A stretch of DNA of 64,000 nucleotides from Massilia sp. Mn16-1_5 (GCF_004798585.1 NZ_PPXQ01000002.1:337375-401374), one strand, 5' to 3'; shown: positions 54,441 to 63,568, numbered from the stretch's first letter. The notes: generated by a model not told the origin, from the sequence alone. A program made the numbers and translations.

Positions 54441-54773
54441 ATGCCCGACTCTCCAACATACCCGGCCACGCCCGATGGCCGCTACTTCGTGGTGAAAGGC
54501 CGCCTCTGGCGCACCAGTAACCCGGCGCTGCCGGATGCTGAGCGCCAGCACCTGGTCGGCCGGCTGATGCTCGCCCGGCGCCAGGTCGGCGCCGCCAAAC
54601 GCGCCGGCAACCTCGTAGCCGAACGCACCGCCCGCGCTGCCGTCGACGCGGCCAAGCGCGGCCTCGGCGAGCGCGGGCCCGTCTGGTGGACGGACGGCGC
54701 GCCCGACTACAACCGCAAGCTCGCCCTCAACACACCCTACGCCGACTGGTACGCGGCGCTCCCCCAGGACTAG
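54441..54773 (+). CDS. Conserved hypothetical protein, 110 aa
   Basis: A 110-residue soluble, basic protein with no signal peptide. The start TYPATPDGRYFVVKGRLWRTSNPAL and end APDYNRKLALNTPYADWYAAL match a small conserved family widespread in proteobacteria, sometimes labelled as a Tol-related protein without support. The middle is an Arg/Ala-rich helix. No function is known to me. An ATG ten codons upstream is also possible. Its stop shares the bases CTAG with the convergent ABC permease gene. Confidence 0.7.
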   Translation: MPDSPTYPATPDGRYFVVKGRLWRTSNPALPDAERQHLVGRLMLARRQVGAAKRAGNLVAERTARAAVDAAKRGLGERGPVWWTDGAPDYNRKLALNTPYADWYAALPQD

Positions 54774-57205
54774 CTGCGCAGCGCCTGTACGGGACTCATC
54801 CGGATCGCCGCCGCCGTATGCTTCGCCGTCGCGCCGATCGCCGCGACCAGGGCCAGCGCCACCGCCGCCACCAGTGGCCAGGCACCCAGGGGCGCGCGCT
54901 CGGCGAAGCCGTCCAGGTAGTAGCGGATCGCCAGCGCCGCCGCCGGCAGGCCGATCAGGCCCGCGACCGCCACCGTCAACCCGAATTCGCGGCCCAGGCG
55001 CCGCGCGATGGCGCCGTTGCTGGCGCCGTACAGCTTGCGGATCACGATCTCGCGCCGGCTGCGCTGCACTGTGTAGGCGGACAGCACGTAGATGCCGAAG
55101 GCGGCCAGGGCGAGGGCCACCAGGCTGGCCGCGCCCAGGATTTTGACCATGCGCAGGTCCTGGCGGTAGCTGTCGCCGAAGACGCTGGCGGCGCTACGCA
55201 TGTACATCTTCCCGTTCGGGAAGTACTGGCGCCAGACCGGGCCGATCGCGTGGGCCAGTGCCTGCTGGTCGAGCTGTGTGCGCAGCGTGACGACGCTGTC
55301 GGCATCGGTCAGCGTATAGACGATTGGTCCCGGGCGCTCGCGCATCGACTGGTGGCGCACGTCGGGCGCGACGCCGACGATCGTCAGGTCGAAGCCGTCC
55401 GGGCCGGGCGCGAACGGGATCGCGCCGATCGCTTCTTCAGCGGTACGATAGCCCAGGGCCTTGACGGCGGCCATGTTCAGGAGCGCCACCCTGGACGTGG
55501 GCTGGTCGCGCTCGGCGCTGAACAGGCGGCCGGCGACGGGACGGATGCGGTACAGGTCGAAGAATTCCGGCGAGGTGCGTTTCACCTCCATGCGCAGCTC
55601 GCCCCCATTGCGCAGGTTGAAGCCGCCGGTGATCTTGTTGGCGTCGCGTCCGATCGCCTCGGCCGAAATCGCCGCGCCCTCGACGCCGGGTACGCGCGTC
55701 ACGGCGCGCACGAAACCCTGGATCTGTTCTTCCTTCGCCAGGGGCATGTCGAGCAAGGTCAGGCTGCCCGGGTCGAAACCCGGATCGGCGGTGGTCGCGT
55801 ACCAGGTCTGCCAGCCAACGGCCACGGTGACGCCGGCCAGCGCCATCGCGGTGGCGAACTGCAGCACGGTGAGCGTGCGCCGCAGCCACAGGTTGCCGAC
55901 CGTCTCGCTGTTGCTGTCGCGGCCTGCCAGCACGGTCGCGGCGCGTACCCGCAGCGCCGTCCAGGCCGGCCAGGCGCCAGCCGCGAGGCCCGCCAGCACA
56001 CCCGCTAGCCACGCCAGCGCCAGCCGGGCGGGCGTGAAGAAACCTTCGAGCTTGCGGTCGACCAGGTCGGCGAACAGCGGCAGCAGCAGCCAGACGAGCA
56101 CGATGCCGGCGCTGGTTGCCAGCAGGGCGACGAGCACCGACTCGGCCAGGAACTGGGCCGCCACGCGCGCGGCGCTGGCGCCCAGCACCTTGCGCATGCC
56201 GATCTCGCGCTGGCGCCGCAGCGTGCGCACGGTGGCGAGGTTGATCCAGTTGCTCATCGCCAGCGCCAGGATCAGGAGGGCGACACCGGCCAGCGCCAGC
56301 GTGCTGGCGCGCTGGCCGTAGTTGCGCTTGTCGCGGCCGCTGGCCAGGTCGGGGTCGAAGTAGGCGTCGGGCAGGGCGGCCAGGCGAATTTCGACGCCGG
56401 GGCCGGTGAGCGAGCGGCCCATGGGCCCTTTGCGCATGGACTGGTTCATGGGCGAGGCTTCGACCGCGTCCTGGAGCAGGGCGCCGAGCCGGGCCGGGTC
56501 GGCGCCCGCGCGCAGCTTGAGGAAGATCTGGCCGCGCTGCTGGCCCGCCGGGTGCAGGGTGCGGTCTTCCGGTTTCAGCGCCCGGCTGAGCGGCCCGCCG
56601 AGGGCTTCCCAGCGCACGGTGGTGTTGGCCGGCAGGTCAGGAATCACGGCCAGCACCTGCAGCACGTCGTCGCCGGCGCCCACGGTCTTGCCCAGCACCT
56701 CCGTGTGGCCGAACAGGCGCAGGGCTGTCTCGCGCGTCAGCGCCAGGCCGTCAGGGCGGTTCAATGCCGCCTGCAGGTCGCCGCTCAAGGGCTTGATGCC
56801 GAAGATGGCGCCGAAACTCGGATCGACCGCGTACATCCTGACTTCGTGCAATTCATTGGCGGCGCGCAGCGGATGCTGGATCTGCTGCGCGTTGCTGGCC
56901 TGCTCGACGACGCCGCTGGCGAGCGCCGCGTCGCGCAGCATGAGGGTGGCGCGCGTGTTCCAGTCCGGGCGCGGGAAGAAGTTGATGCGCTGCTTGACCA
57001 CATACACCCGCTCGCCGTCGGGCACGTGGCTGTTGTAGTTCAGGCAGTAGGCGACGAAGCCGAGCAGCAGGAAGCAGGCGGCGCAGGCCAGCGCCAGGCC
57101 GAGCACCGTGACGGCGGAATAGCCGGGTTCCTGCATCAGCTGGCGCCAGCCGATGCGCAGGTCGCGCGCGAAGTTGAATTCGACGAAGTTAAAGTTGATC
57201 TTCAT
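54770..57205 (-). CDS. MacB/FtsX-type ABC transporter permease
   Basis: An 811-residue inner-membrane protein with two FtsX-like modules. Helix 1 at about residues 30-55 is followed by a MacB_PCD periplasmic domain (about 60-290), three helices (about 305-420), a second periplasmic domain and three C-terminal helices. NWINLATVRTLRRQREIGMRKVLGAS and VQRSRREIVIRKLYGAS are the paired cytoplasmic coupling signatures. Its start overlaps the ATPase stop (ATGA). With the ATPase and adaptor it forms a tripartite mechanotransmission pump for drugs, peptides or envelope lipids. Confidence 0.9.
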   Translation of the reverse strand: MKINFNFVEFNFARDLRIGWRQLMQEPGYSAVTVLGLALACAACFLLLGFVAYCLNYNSHVPDGERVYVVKQRINFFPRPDWNTRATLMLRDAALASGVVEQASNAQQIQHPLRAANELHEVRMYAVDPSFGAIFGIKPLSGDLQAALNRPDGLALTRETALRLFGHTEVLGKTVGAGDDVLQVLAVIPDLPANTTVRWEALGGPLSRALKPEDRTLHPAGQQRGQIFLKLRAGADPARLGALLQDAVEASPMNQSMRKGPMGRSLTGPGVEIRLAALPDAYFDPDLASGRDKRNYGQRASTLALAGVALLILALAMSNWINLATVRTLRRQREIGMRKVLGASAARVAAQFLAESVLVALLATSAGIVLVWLLLPLFADLVDRKLEGFFTPARLALAWLAGVLAGLAAGAWPAWTALRVRAATVLAGRDSNSETVGNLWLRRTLTVLQFATAMALAGVTVAVGWQTWYATTADPGFDPGSLTLLDMPLAKEEQIQGFVRAVTRVPGVEGAAISAEAIGRDANKITGGFNLRNGGELRMEVKRTSPEFFDLYRIRPVAGRLFSAERDQPTSRVALLNMAAVKALGYRTAEEAIGAIPFAPGPDGFDLTIVGVAPDVRHQSMRERPGPIVYTLTDADSVVTLRTQLDQQALAHAIGPVWRQYFPNGKMYMRSAASVFGDSYRQDLRMVKILGAASLVALALAAFGIYVLSAYTVQRSRREIVIRKLYGASNGAIARRLGREFGLTVAVAGLIGLPAAALAIRYYLDGFAERAPLGAWPLVAAVALALVAAIGATAKHTAAAIRMSPVQALRS

Positions 57206-57882
57206 GCCGCCCTCAGCGCGTCGACGACGATACGGCCATCGAGCAGGTTCAGCGTGCGCGATGCCTGGGCCGCATGGGCCGGGGAGTGGGTCACCATCAC
57301 CACCGTCGTGCCCTCGAGGTTAATCGTGCGCAGCATGCGCATCACTTCGTCGCCGTGCGCCGTGTCGAGGTTACCGGTCGGTTCGTCGGCCAGCAGCAGG
57401 GCGGGGCCGGCCACCAGCGCCCGCGCGATCGCGACGCGCTGCTGCTGCCCGCCCGACAGCTGCGAGGGTTTATGACGCGCGCGGTGGGCGACGCCGAGCT
57501 TGTCCAGCATGGCGTTCACGCGCTCGCGCCGCTCGGCCGGCTTCATGCCGCTGTATTCGAGCGCCAGTTCGACGTTCTCGAACACATTCAACTCATCGAT
57601 CAGGTTGAAACTCTGGAAGATGAAGCCGATGCGTCCGCGCCGCAGGCGGTTCAGGCGCGCCTCGCTCCATCCAGCCACGTTCTCGCCCTCGAACCAGTAT
57701 TCGCCGGTGCTCGGCACGTCCAGCAGGCCGAGCAGGCCGAGGAGGGTCGACTTGCCGCAGCCCGAAGGGCCGGTGATGGCGACATATTCTCCGGCCTCGA
57801 TCTCGAGGTCGATGCGGTCGAGGGCCGTGGTGTGGACTTCCCCCGCCACGTGGGTCTTGCTGATGCCTGAAAGCTTGAGCAT
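57202..57882 (-). CDS. ABC transporter ATP-binding protein (MacB/LolD-like)
   Basis: A 226-residue ATPase with Walker A GPSGCGKST (about residues 39-47), signature LSGGQQQRVAIARAL and Walker B LLLADEPTG. It belongs to the LolD/MacB/FtsE branch that pairs with FtsX-type permeases. It lies between the adaptor (27-bp gap) and the permease (4-bp overlap). It would drive the pump encoded by the same operon. No substrate information can be read from the ATPase itself. Confidence 0.93.
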   Translation of the reverse strand: MLKLSGISKTHVAGEVHTTALDRIDLEIEAGEYVAITGPSGCGKSTLLGLLGLLDVPSTGEYWFEGENVAGWSEARLNRLRRGRIGFIFQSFNLIDELNVFENVELALEYSGMKPAERRERVNAMLDKLGVAHRARHKPSQLSGGQQQRVAIARALVAGPALLLADEPTGNLDTAHGDEVMRMLRTINLEGTTVVMVTHSPAHAAQASRTLNLLDGRIVVDALRAA

Positions 57883-57909
57883 GCCATTCCTTTTTTTTGG
57901 AGTAGAAGA

Positions 57910-59196
57910 TTACTGCGAAATGCTGAGTGCGGTCGACTGTCCGAAGGCCGCATAGCTTGAAACGATGACTTGATCTCCGGGCCGCAGGCCTGCCAGCACC
58001 TCGACCTGGGCATTGCTGCGCCGGCCCGTGCGCACCGCGCGCCGTTCGGCCGTACGGCCATCGGGCCCGAGCACGTAGACCCAGGCGCCGCCGCTGTCGC
58101 CGACCCAGGGGCCGGCAGGCAAGACCAGGGCGCGCGCGGGCTGGCCCAGGGTGAGCTGGGCGTCCAGGCTCTGGCCGGGGCGCAGCGAGGCCGGCTGCTC
58201 GCCGCTGAACCGCAGCTCCGCCAGGAAGCGGCCTTCCTTGATCTGCGGGTAGACGCTGGCAATCTGCACCGGATAGCGCCGGCCCTCGTGTTCGATCGAG
58301 CCGGGACGTCCGCTTGCCACGCGGTTCAGGTAGAACTCGTCGATGCGCGCGGCCAGCTTGAAGTGGCCCGGGTCGTCGATGCGGCCGACGTTCTTGCCGG
58401 TGACGATCGATTCGCCCACCTGCATGCGAAAGTCGGTCAGGCGGCCGGCCACGGGGGCGCGCACCACCAGCGCGTCGACGGTGGCCTGCACCAGCTGCAG
58501 GCCGGTATCGAGTCCGCCAATCGCTTTTTCCAGTTGCGACAGGGCCGGCGTGCGCACCTGGCTGTCGGCGGCGGCGCTGCGCTTCTCTAGCGCGATGGCG
58601 CGCGCCTCCTTCTCGAACGCGTCGCGCGATTCTTCCAGCGCCACCGGGGAGATGAAACCCTGCGCGGCCAGGCGCTCGTTGCGCGCGTGGCGCTTGCGCG
58701 CCTGTTCGAGATTGAAGGCCAGTTCGTCGAGGCGGCGCTGGCGCGTGCTGCGGTCGCTCTCCTGGGCCAGGCGCAGGTTGGCCAGGTTGTAGAGCTGCTG
58801 CGCCTGTTCGGCCTGGCGCGCCAGCAGTTCCAGGTTGCGCTGCGGGTTCGCGATGCGAAACAGCAGCTGGCCCTTGTTGACCACGTCGCCGTCGCGCACG
58901 AAGACTTCCTCGATGCGCCCCGACTCGACCGAATCGAGGATCACCGAGTCGAGTGGTTCGGCGTTCGCGCGCACCACCAGCTCGTCGCGGAAGACGCCTT
59001 GCTGCACGGCGGCGATCTGCAGCTCGGCGCGCTCCACGCGCAGGCCGCGCGGGATCTGCTGCCAGAGGGTGGCGCCCAGGGCCAGCAGCAAGACGGCGGC
59101 GGTACCGCTTATGACGAGCTTCCTGCCGCGCTTGCGCGGAACGATGGTATCCATGGCGGCGCCGGTGGCAGGAGCGGGAATCGGTTTCAGGGACAT
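57910..59196 (-). CDS. HlyD/MacA-like periplasmic adaptor protein
   Basis: A 428-residue membrane-fusion protein. An N-terminal anchor (about residues 28-48: VISGTAAVLLLALGATLW) is followed by the first half of a lipoyl domain, a coiled-coil hairpin (about 115-225, rich in Gln/Ala/Arg), the second lipoyl half (ALVVRAPVAGRLTDFRMQVGE) and beta-barrel domains. It links the ABC permease to an outer-membrane channel, which is not encoded here. It is the first gene of the operon, 24-35 bp from a sigma-54 promoter. An ATG at 59154 has no ribosome site. Confidence 0.9.
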   Translation of the reverse strand: MSLKPIPAPATGAAMDTIVPRKRGRKLVISGTAAVLLLALGATLWQQIPRGLRVERAELQIAAVQQGVFRDELVVRANAEPLDSVILDSVESGRIEEVFVRDGDVVNKGQLLFRIANPQRNLELLARQAEQAQQLYNLANLRLAQESDRSTRQRRLDELAFNLEQARKRHARNERLAAQGFISPVALEESRDAFEKEARAIALEKRSAAADSQVRTPALSQLEKAIGGLDTGLQLVQATVDALVVRAPVAGRLTDFRMQVGESIVTGKNVGRIDDPGHFKLAARIDEFYLNRVASGRPGSIEHEGRRYPVQIASVYPQIKEGRFLAELRFSGEQPASLRPGQSLDAQLTLGQPARALVLPAGPWVGDSGGAWVYVLGPDGRTAERRAVRTGRRSNAQVEVLAGLRPGDQVIVSSYAAFGQSTALSISQ

Positions 59197-59230
59197 GCGA
59201 GGCTCGGTGAATGATGACGAGGACTGTCAT

Positions 59231-59246
59231 TGCAAGCGCCGTGCCA
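59231..59246 (-). promoter_or_regulatory. Sigma-54 (-24/-12) promoter of the ABC efflux operon
   Basis: On the minus strand the sequence reads TGGCACGGCGCTTGCA, an exact match to the sigma-54 consensus TGGCACG-N4-TTGCW. The -12 end lies 35 bp from the adaptor gene's ATG, in the right direction. The divergent gene encodes an NtrC-type activator, as expected for sigma-54 control. Confidence 0.88.
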
Positions 59247-59286
59247 TGCCGTTTTCGGGCCCGATTGCCGGCTTTGCGAGACGATC

Positions 59287-59325
59287 TGTCCACTCCCGAA
59301 CAGGCCAGGTGTCCGTTTCCGGACA
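59287..59325. promoter_or_regulatory. Two upstream activator palindromes for the NtrC-type regulator
   Basis: TGTCCGTTTCCGGACA (59310-59325) is an inverted repeat with perfect 6-bp arms. TGTCCACTCCCGAACA (59287-59302) is a second, imperfect copy of the same 16-bp shape, 23 bp away. They lie 41-79 bp upstream of the -24 element, where enhancer-binding proteins bind as paired dimers. Assignment to the adjacent regulator is inferred. Confidence 0.75.
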
Positions 59326-59410
59326 GGTGTGCGGCAAGCGGGCAAATGCCATTTCGCCAGCTCATCTTCGCTGCTAGAATGCCCCGGACTTCAATGCCTC
59401 GCGCCTGCAC

Positions 59411-60739
59411 ATGGACCCGACCACCGCCCGCATCCTGATCCTCGACGACGACGCCGACGTGGCCTTCGCCGCGCGGATGCTGCTGCGCCGGCGCCATGGC
59501 GAGGTCACGGTACTGCACGACCCGGCGCGCCTGCCGGCGGCGCTGGCCGCGGGGGGCTTCGACGTGGTCCTGCTCGACCTGAACTTCACGCCGGGCCGCA
59601 CCGACGGCGCCGAAGGCCTGGCCGTACTCGACCTCCTGCGCACACAGCCCCAGCCGCCCGCCGTGATCGCCCTGACGGCCTATGCCGACGTGCCGCTGGC
59701 GGTGGAAGCGCTCAAGCGCGGCGCGGGCGACTTCATCACCAAGCCCTGGGACAATGCGCGCCTGCTGGCGGCCGTCGATGGCGCCCTGGCGCGCCGCAGG
59801 GAGGCGCCGCCGGCCGGCTCGATCCTGATGGGCGAGTCGACCGCGATGGCCGCGGTGCGCGCGATGGTGGCCGGCGTCGGCCCGACCGAGGCCAACGTGC
59901 TGGTGCTGGGCGAGAACGGCGTCGGCAAGGAACTGGTGGCACGCGCCATCCACCTCGCCTCGAAGCGCGCAGCAGCGCCGTTCCTCGCGGTGGACATGGG
60001 CGCGCTGCCGGAAGCGACCTTCGAGAGCGAGCTGTTCGGCCACCGCAAAGGCTCCTTTACCGATGCCAAGGCCGACCGCGACGGCCGCTTCCAGGCGGCG
60101 CGTGGCGGTACGCTGTTCCTCGATGAAGTGGGGAACATGCCTTTGCCGGCCCAGGCCAAGCTGCTGGCGGCGCTGGAGCGGCGCGAAGTCACGCCCTTGG
60201 GCGCCGACCGACCGCAGGCGGTCGACGTGCGCATCGTCAGCGCCACCAACCTCGACGAGGCGAGCCTGTTCGACCCGGCCGTGTTCCGTCCCGACCTGCT
60301 GTTTCGCCTGAATACGATCGTGATCCGGGTGCCGCCGCTGCGCGAACGGCGCGGCGACATCCCGGGCCTGCTGCGCCACTACCTGGCCCATTACGAGGCG
60401 CAGTACGCGCGGCCGGCGCGTCCGCTGGCCCCCAGCGCGCAGGCGGCGCTGCTGGAATGGCCCTGGCCCGGCAACGTGCGCGCGCTGCGCCATGCCTGCG
60501 AACGCGCTGTGATCCTCGCCGCCGGCGACAGATACGCGTTCGCCGACTTCGGTCTGGTGGTGCCAGGCGCTGCACCAGCGCCGGCGCCGGTGCCGGAAGA
60601 CCAGACCCTGGGCGAAGTCGAGCGCGGCGCGATCGCCGCCGCGCTGGCGCAGGCCAAGGGCAATATCAGCGAAGCGGCGCGGCGCCTTGGACTAAGCCGC
60701 GCCGCACTGTACCGCAAGCTCGAGAAGCATGGCCTCTAG
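59411..60739 (+). CDS. Sigma-54-dependent response regulator (NtrC family)
   Basis: A 442-residue response regulator. Receiver domain residues 1-120 with acidic pocket LDDDAD and phospho-acceptor D56 (VVLLDLNF). AAA+ domain about 140-370 with Walker A GENGVGKE, the sigma-54 contact loop GSFTDA (a variant of GAFTGA), Walker B LFLDEVGN and arginine-finger region. Fis-type helix-turn-helix at the end (GNISEAARRLGLSRAALYRKLEKHGL in segments). It is divergent from the efflux operon, which has an exact sigma-54 promoter, and overlaps the kinase gene by 11 bp. Confidence 0.93.
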   Translation: MDPTTARILILDDDADVAFAARMLLRRRHGEVTVLHDPARLPAALAAGGFDVVLLDLNFTPGRTDGAEGLAVLDLLRTQPQPPAVIALTAYADVPLAVEALKRGAGDFITKPWDNARLLAAVDGALARRREAPPAGSILMGESTAMAAVRAMVAGVGPTEANVLVLGENGVGKELVARAIHLASKRAAAPFLAVDMGALPEATFESELFGHRKGSFTDAKADRDGRFQAARGGTLFLDEVGNMPLPAQAKLLAALERREVTPLGADRPQAVDVRIVSATNLDEASLFDPAVFRPDLLFRLNTIVIRVPPLRERRGDIPGLLRHYLAHYEAQYARPARPLAPSAQAALLEWPWPGNVRALRHACERAVILAAGDRYAFADFGLVVPGAAPAPAPVPEDQTLGEVERGAIAAALAQAKGNISEAARRLGLSRAALYRKLEKHGL

Positions 60740-61952
60740 GCGCGTGCTGCAACTGAAAGCCGCTGCGGCCATCCTCGCCCTGATGGCGCTGGCTGCAAGC
60801 GCCCAGGCCTGCGGCGACGCGCCACGCCTGCTGGTGCTATGCGCGCTGGCGGCGCTGGCGCCAGGCTGGGTGGTCTGGCATGCGCTGGTGCGGCTGGCAC
60901 CGAGCGCCACCCAAGTGGCGGCGAGCGATCCGGTCCCGCTGCGCTCGTCGGCCGATGCGCTGGCGCTGGAGGCGCGCCTCGAACATGCGCCGGTCGCCCT
61001 GTTCCTGATCGAGGCCCGGGGCGAAGTCGCGCCCCTGAACGCCAACGCGCGCCAGTTCCTGGCGCCGGGACGGGTGCTCGATCGCGGCAAACTCTTCGCG
61101 CAGCTGGCCGCGCAGCCGGCGCAGGGACGCGCATTGCTTGCCTTCGATACCGAGCGCGGCCTTGAACGCGCCATGGTGGCGCTGTCCGCGCTCACGGTGC
61201 AGGGCAAGCCGCAGCGCGTCGCCGCGCTGCTGCCGGTCGAAAGCGAGCTCGAATCGGAGACCCTGAACGCTTGGCGCCAGCTGGTGCAGGTGCTGACCCA
61301 CGAGATCATGAATTCGCTGACCCCGGTGGCCTCGCTCTCCAGCACGGCGCAAGGCATGCTGCTCGAACTGCAGCCCCAGTTGGAGGGCGAGGCAGCGGCC
61401 GGCCTCGCGATGGACCTGACGATGGCGCTGGACGCCATCGCGCGCCGGGCGACGAGCCTGGCGGACTTCGTCGGCAGCTACCGCAGCTTGTCCGGCATGC
61501 TTGAACCGCGCCCCGAGCAGATCGACCTCGAGGCTTTGTTCGCGCGCTTGACCCTGCTCGTCGAACCTGCCTGGCAGGCCCGCGGCGGCGAGCTGCGCAT
61601 GCTGGTGGAACCGGGCGCGCCGGTGTTGGTGGCCGATCCCGGCCAGATCGAGCAGGCCCTGATCAACCTCCTGAAGAATGCGCTCGAGGCGACCGTCGGC
61701 ATGGCTGCTCCTGGCGCGACGGTGCACGCGCGCCTGGTGCGCGGCGCCCGCCTGCGCATCGAGGTCAGCGACAACGGTCCCGGCGTGCCGGAGGAACTGC
61801 TGCCGCATATCTTCACGCCCTTCTTCACGACCAGGAAGGGTGGGCGCGGCATCGGCCTGGCGCTGGTGCGCCAGCTGGTGCACGGCAACGGCGGCACCGT
61901 CCGCCACGTGCGGCCCGTGACGGGCGGTGCCCGCTTCGTGCTGAGTTTTTAA
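60729..61952 (+). CDS. Sensor histidine kinase
   Basis: A 407-residue kinase with two short N-terminal membrane segments (about residues 10-25 and 33-55) and almost no periplasmic loop. A PAS-like region follows (about 80-165), then the phospho-acceptor H191 in LTHEIMNSLTPV, and an ATPase domain with QALINLLKNALEA, DNGPGVPEELL and GGRGIGLALV. The lack of a periplasmic sensor domain suggests it detects a membrane or cytosolic cue. The ATG overlaps the regulator's 3' end. Its stop shares bases TTAA with the convergent peroxidase gene. Confidence 0.92.
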   Translation: MASRRVLQLKAAAAILALMALAASAQACGDAPRLLVLCALAALAPGWVVWHALVRLAPSATQVAASDPVPLRSSADALALEARLEHAPVALFLIEARGEVAPLNANARQFLAPGRVLDRGKLFAQLAAQPAQGRALLAFDTERGLERAMVALSALTVQGKPQRVAALLPVESELESETLNAWRQLVQVLTHEIMNSLTPVASLSSTAQGMLLELQPQLEGEAAAGLAMDLTMALDAIARRATSLADFVGSYRSLSGMLEPRPEQIDLEALFARLTLLVEPAWQARGGELRMLVEPGAPVLVADPGQIEQALINLLKNALEATVGMAAPGATVHARLVRGARLRIEVSDNGPGVPEELLPHIFTPFFTTRKGGRGIGLALVRQLVHGNGGTVRHVRPVTGGARFVLSF

Positions 61953-63568
61953 AGCGGCGGCACGACGCCCGCGAACTGCAGCAGGTCGGCCATCCGGAAG
62001 TCGCCCGGATGGCTGGTCGGCAGCGTCGGATGCCACTGCGGCGCGGCGCGCAGGTAGGCGCCCGGGTCTTCGCGCAGCAGGCCGACGAAGACCTCGCCGA
62101 CGATGCGTCCGCCGACGGGGCCCAGGCGCAGGCCGTGCTCCATCACCTCGGCTTCCTTCAGGATGTAGAAGAACAGCGGGGTCGAGCTGGCCAGGGTGTC
62201 ACGCGGGTCGAGCGCGTAGGGCGCCAGCTCGCTCAGCTGGCTGGGCGCGAGCACCGGCATGTGCATGGTGCGCGCGATCGCCTGGCCGGAGGGGATGCCG
62301 AAGTTGATGTGGCGCGAGAGCGTACGTGCGGGCAGCGACTGCACGCCGTCGTTCGGCAGGCCGGGAGAAGGCGCACGCGCGCCGGGCAGCTGCATCAGCG
62401 GCGAGGACATCCTGGCGTCGATGCGCTTGTTCGGCCGCACGTTGCCGTCGCCGAAATCGAAGAAGGTCTGCCAGTCGACGAAGCGCCGCGCCGCCCGCTT
62501 GCCGCCGCGCAGGTCGTTCGGATCGGGCGCGGCCGGGTTCTCGGCGTCGTCGAAGATGAAGGCGAAGAAGGGCGCGCCGCCGGTCGGTCCGAAGTTGGCG
62601 CGGTAGCTGGGACGCACCTGGGAGTGCCCGAAACGGTAGGCGGCGGCATTGAATTCGATGGGGATGCGCGGCATCTCATGGCCGTCGCCAGTGCGGAAGC
62701 GGTTCAGCGAGGCCTCTGGATGGTAGTACGTCAGGCCGTTGCGCAGGATGTCGTCGAGCTGCGCCTGGCCGATCGTCAGCGGCAGGAACTCGTGCAGGAT
62801 GATCCACTGGTAATGCCAGGTCACCAGCCGGCGCGCGTCCGTGTACAGCTTCTGGGCGCTGGCGCCGCGATACGCCGGCTGCGCGGCCAGGTAGTCGGTG
62901 ACGGCATTGTGGAAGGAGAGCAGGGCGACCTGCATCTGCGCGATCACGACGTTCTCGTCGTTGCGGCTTTCGGCGACGATGGCGTTGTTCTGGCGGTCGC
63001 GCGGCATGTCGAAGCGCACCGCGCCATGGCGCGAGACGGCTTCGGAACCGGGTATCCGTTCGAGACGGAACTTGATGCGTCCCGAGCTGCTGTCGTAGAG
63101 TTCGGGCGAGCCCGTCGGCCCGTTGCCGTAGACCGAGTCGAGGTCGAAGGCGGCCGTGCGGAAGTTCACGGTTGCCATCGGGTTCGCGTTCGCGTTCAGG
63201 ATCGACTTGCGGTCGAAGGTGACGTCGTGGTCGAGGAACTGGCCGAGGAAGGTCATGCCGGCGGTCATGTTCGGATTGTCCGGGTTGTTCGGGCTGAACA
63301 CGGACGGATTCAGGATCGACTGGATCGGGTCGGTGAGGTTGTCGCCGGCGTCGATCAGGTCGTTGCGCGCCCCCATGCGCTGCATCGCCGCGCGCGCCGC
63401 GGCGGTTTGGGGCGCGAACGAGGGCAGGGCGGGGTACATGCGGGTGAACACATTGTCGGGGTGGGGAGCGCGGGCCGGCTGGCGCGCGGTGACGGTATCT
63501 GCTTCCGTGGAATTGACGACCAAACAGAGGCCTAGCGGCGCAAGCGCCGATAAAACGTGCTTTCTCAT
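61949..63568 (-). CDS. Animal-type haem peroxidase family protein, exported
   Basis: A 539-residue member of the peroxidase-cyclooxygenase superfamily with a probable signal peptide (residues 1-23). Residues typical of myeloperoxidase-like enzymes are visible: distal Q110, D113 and H114 (GQFLDHDVTF), the Arg-x2-Glu pair R202 and E205 (SRNDEN), and proximal H315 (YRFGHSQVRPSY). D113 and E205 are the positions that form ester links to haem in animal enzymes. Bacterial relatives produce hypohalous acids or act on unknown substrates. It is transcribed alone toward the kinase gene, with a long upstream gap. Confidence 0.87.
   Translation of the reverse strand: MRKHVLSALAPLGLCLVVNSTEADTVTARQPARAPHPDNVFTRMYPALPSFAPQTAAARAAMQRMGARNDLIDAGDNLTDPIQSILNPSVFSPNNPDNPNMTAGMTFLGQFLDHDVTFDRKSILNANANPMATVNFRTAAFDLDSVYGNGPTGSPELYDSSSGRIKFRLERIPGSEAVSRHGAVRFDMPRDRQNNAIVAESRNDENVVIAQMQVALLSFHNAVTDYLAAQPAYRGASAQKLYTDARRLVTWHYQWIILHEFLPLTIGQAQLDDILRNGLTYYHPEASLNRFRTGDGHEMPRIPIEFNAAAYRFGHSQVRPSYRANFGPTGGAPFFAFIFDDAENPAAPDPNDLRGGKRAARRFVDWQTFFDFGDGNVRPNKRIDARMSSPLMQLPGARAPSPGLPNDGVQSLPARTLSRHINFGIPSGQAIARTMHMPVLAPSQLSELAPYALDPRDTLASSTPLFFYILKEAEVMEHGLRLGPVGGRIVGEVFVGLLREDPGAYLRAAPQWHPTLPTSHPGDFRMADLLQFAGVVPPL

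Noticed and set aside
57593..60493. A 966-codon minus-strand open frame over the efflux operon and regulator
   Set aside because: It is antisense or out of frame to well-supported genes, and its translation has no recognisable domain.
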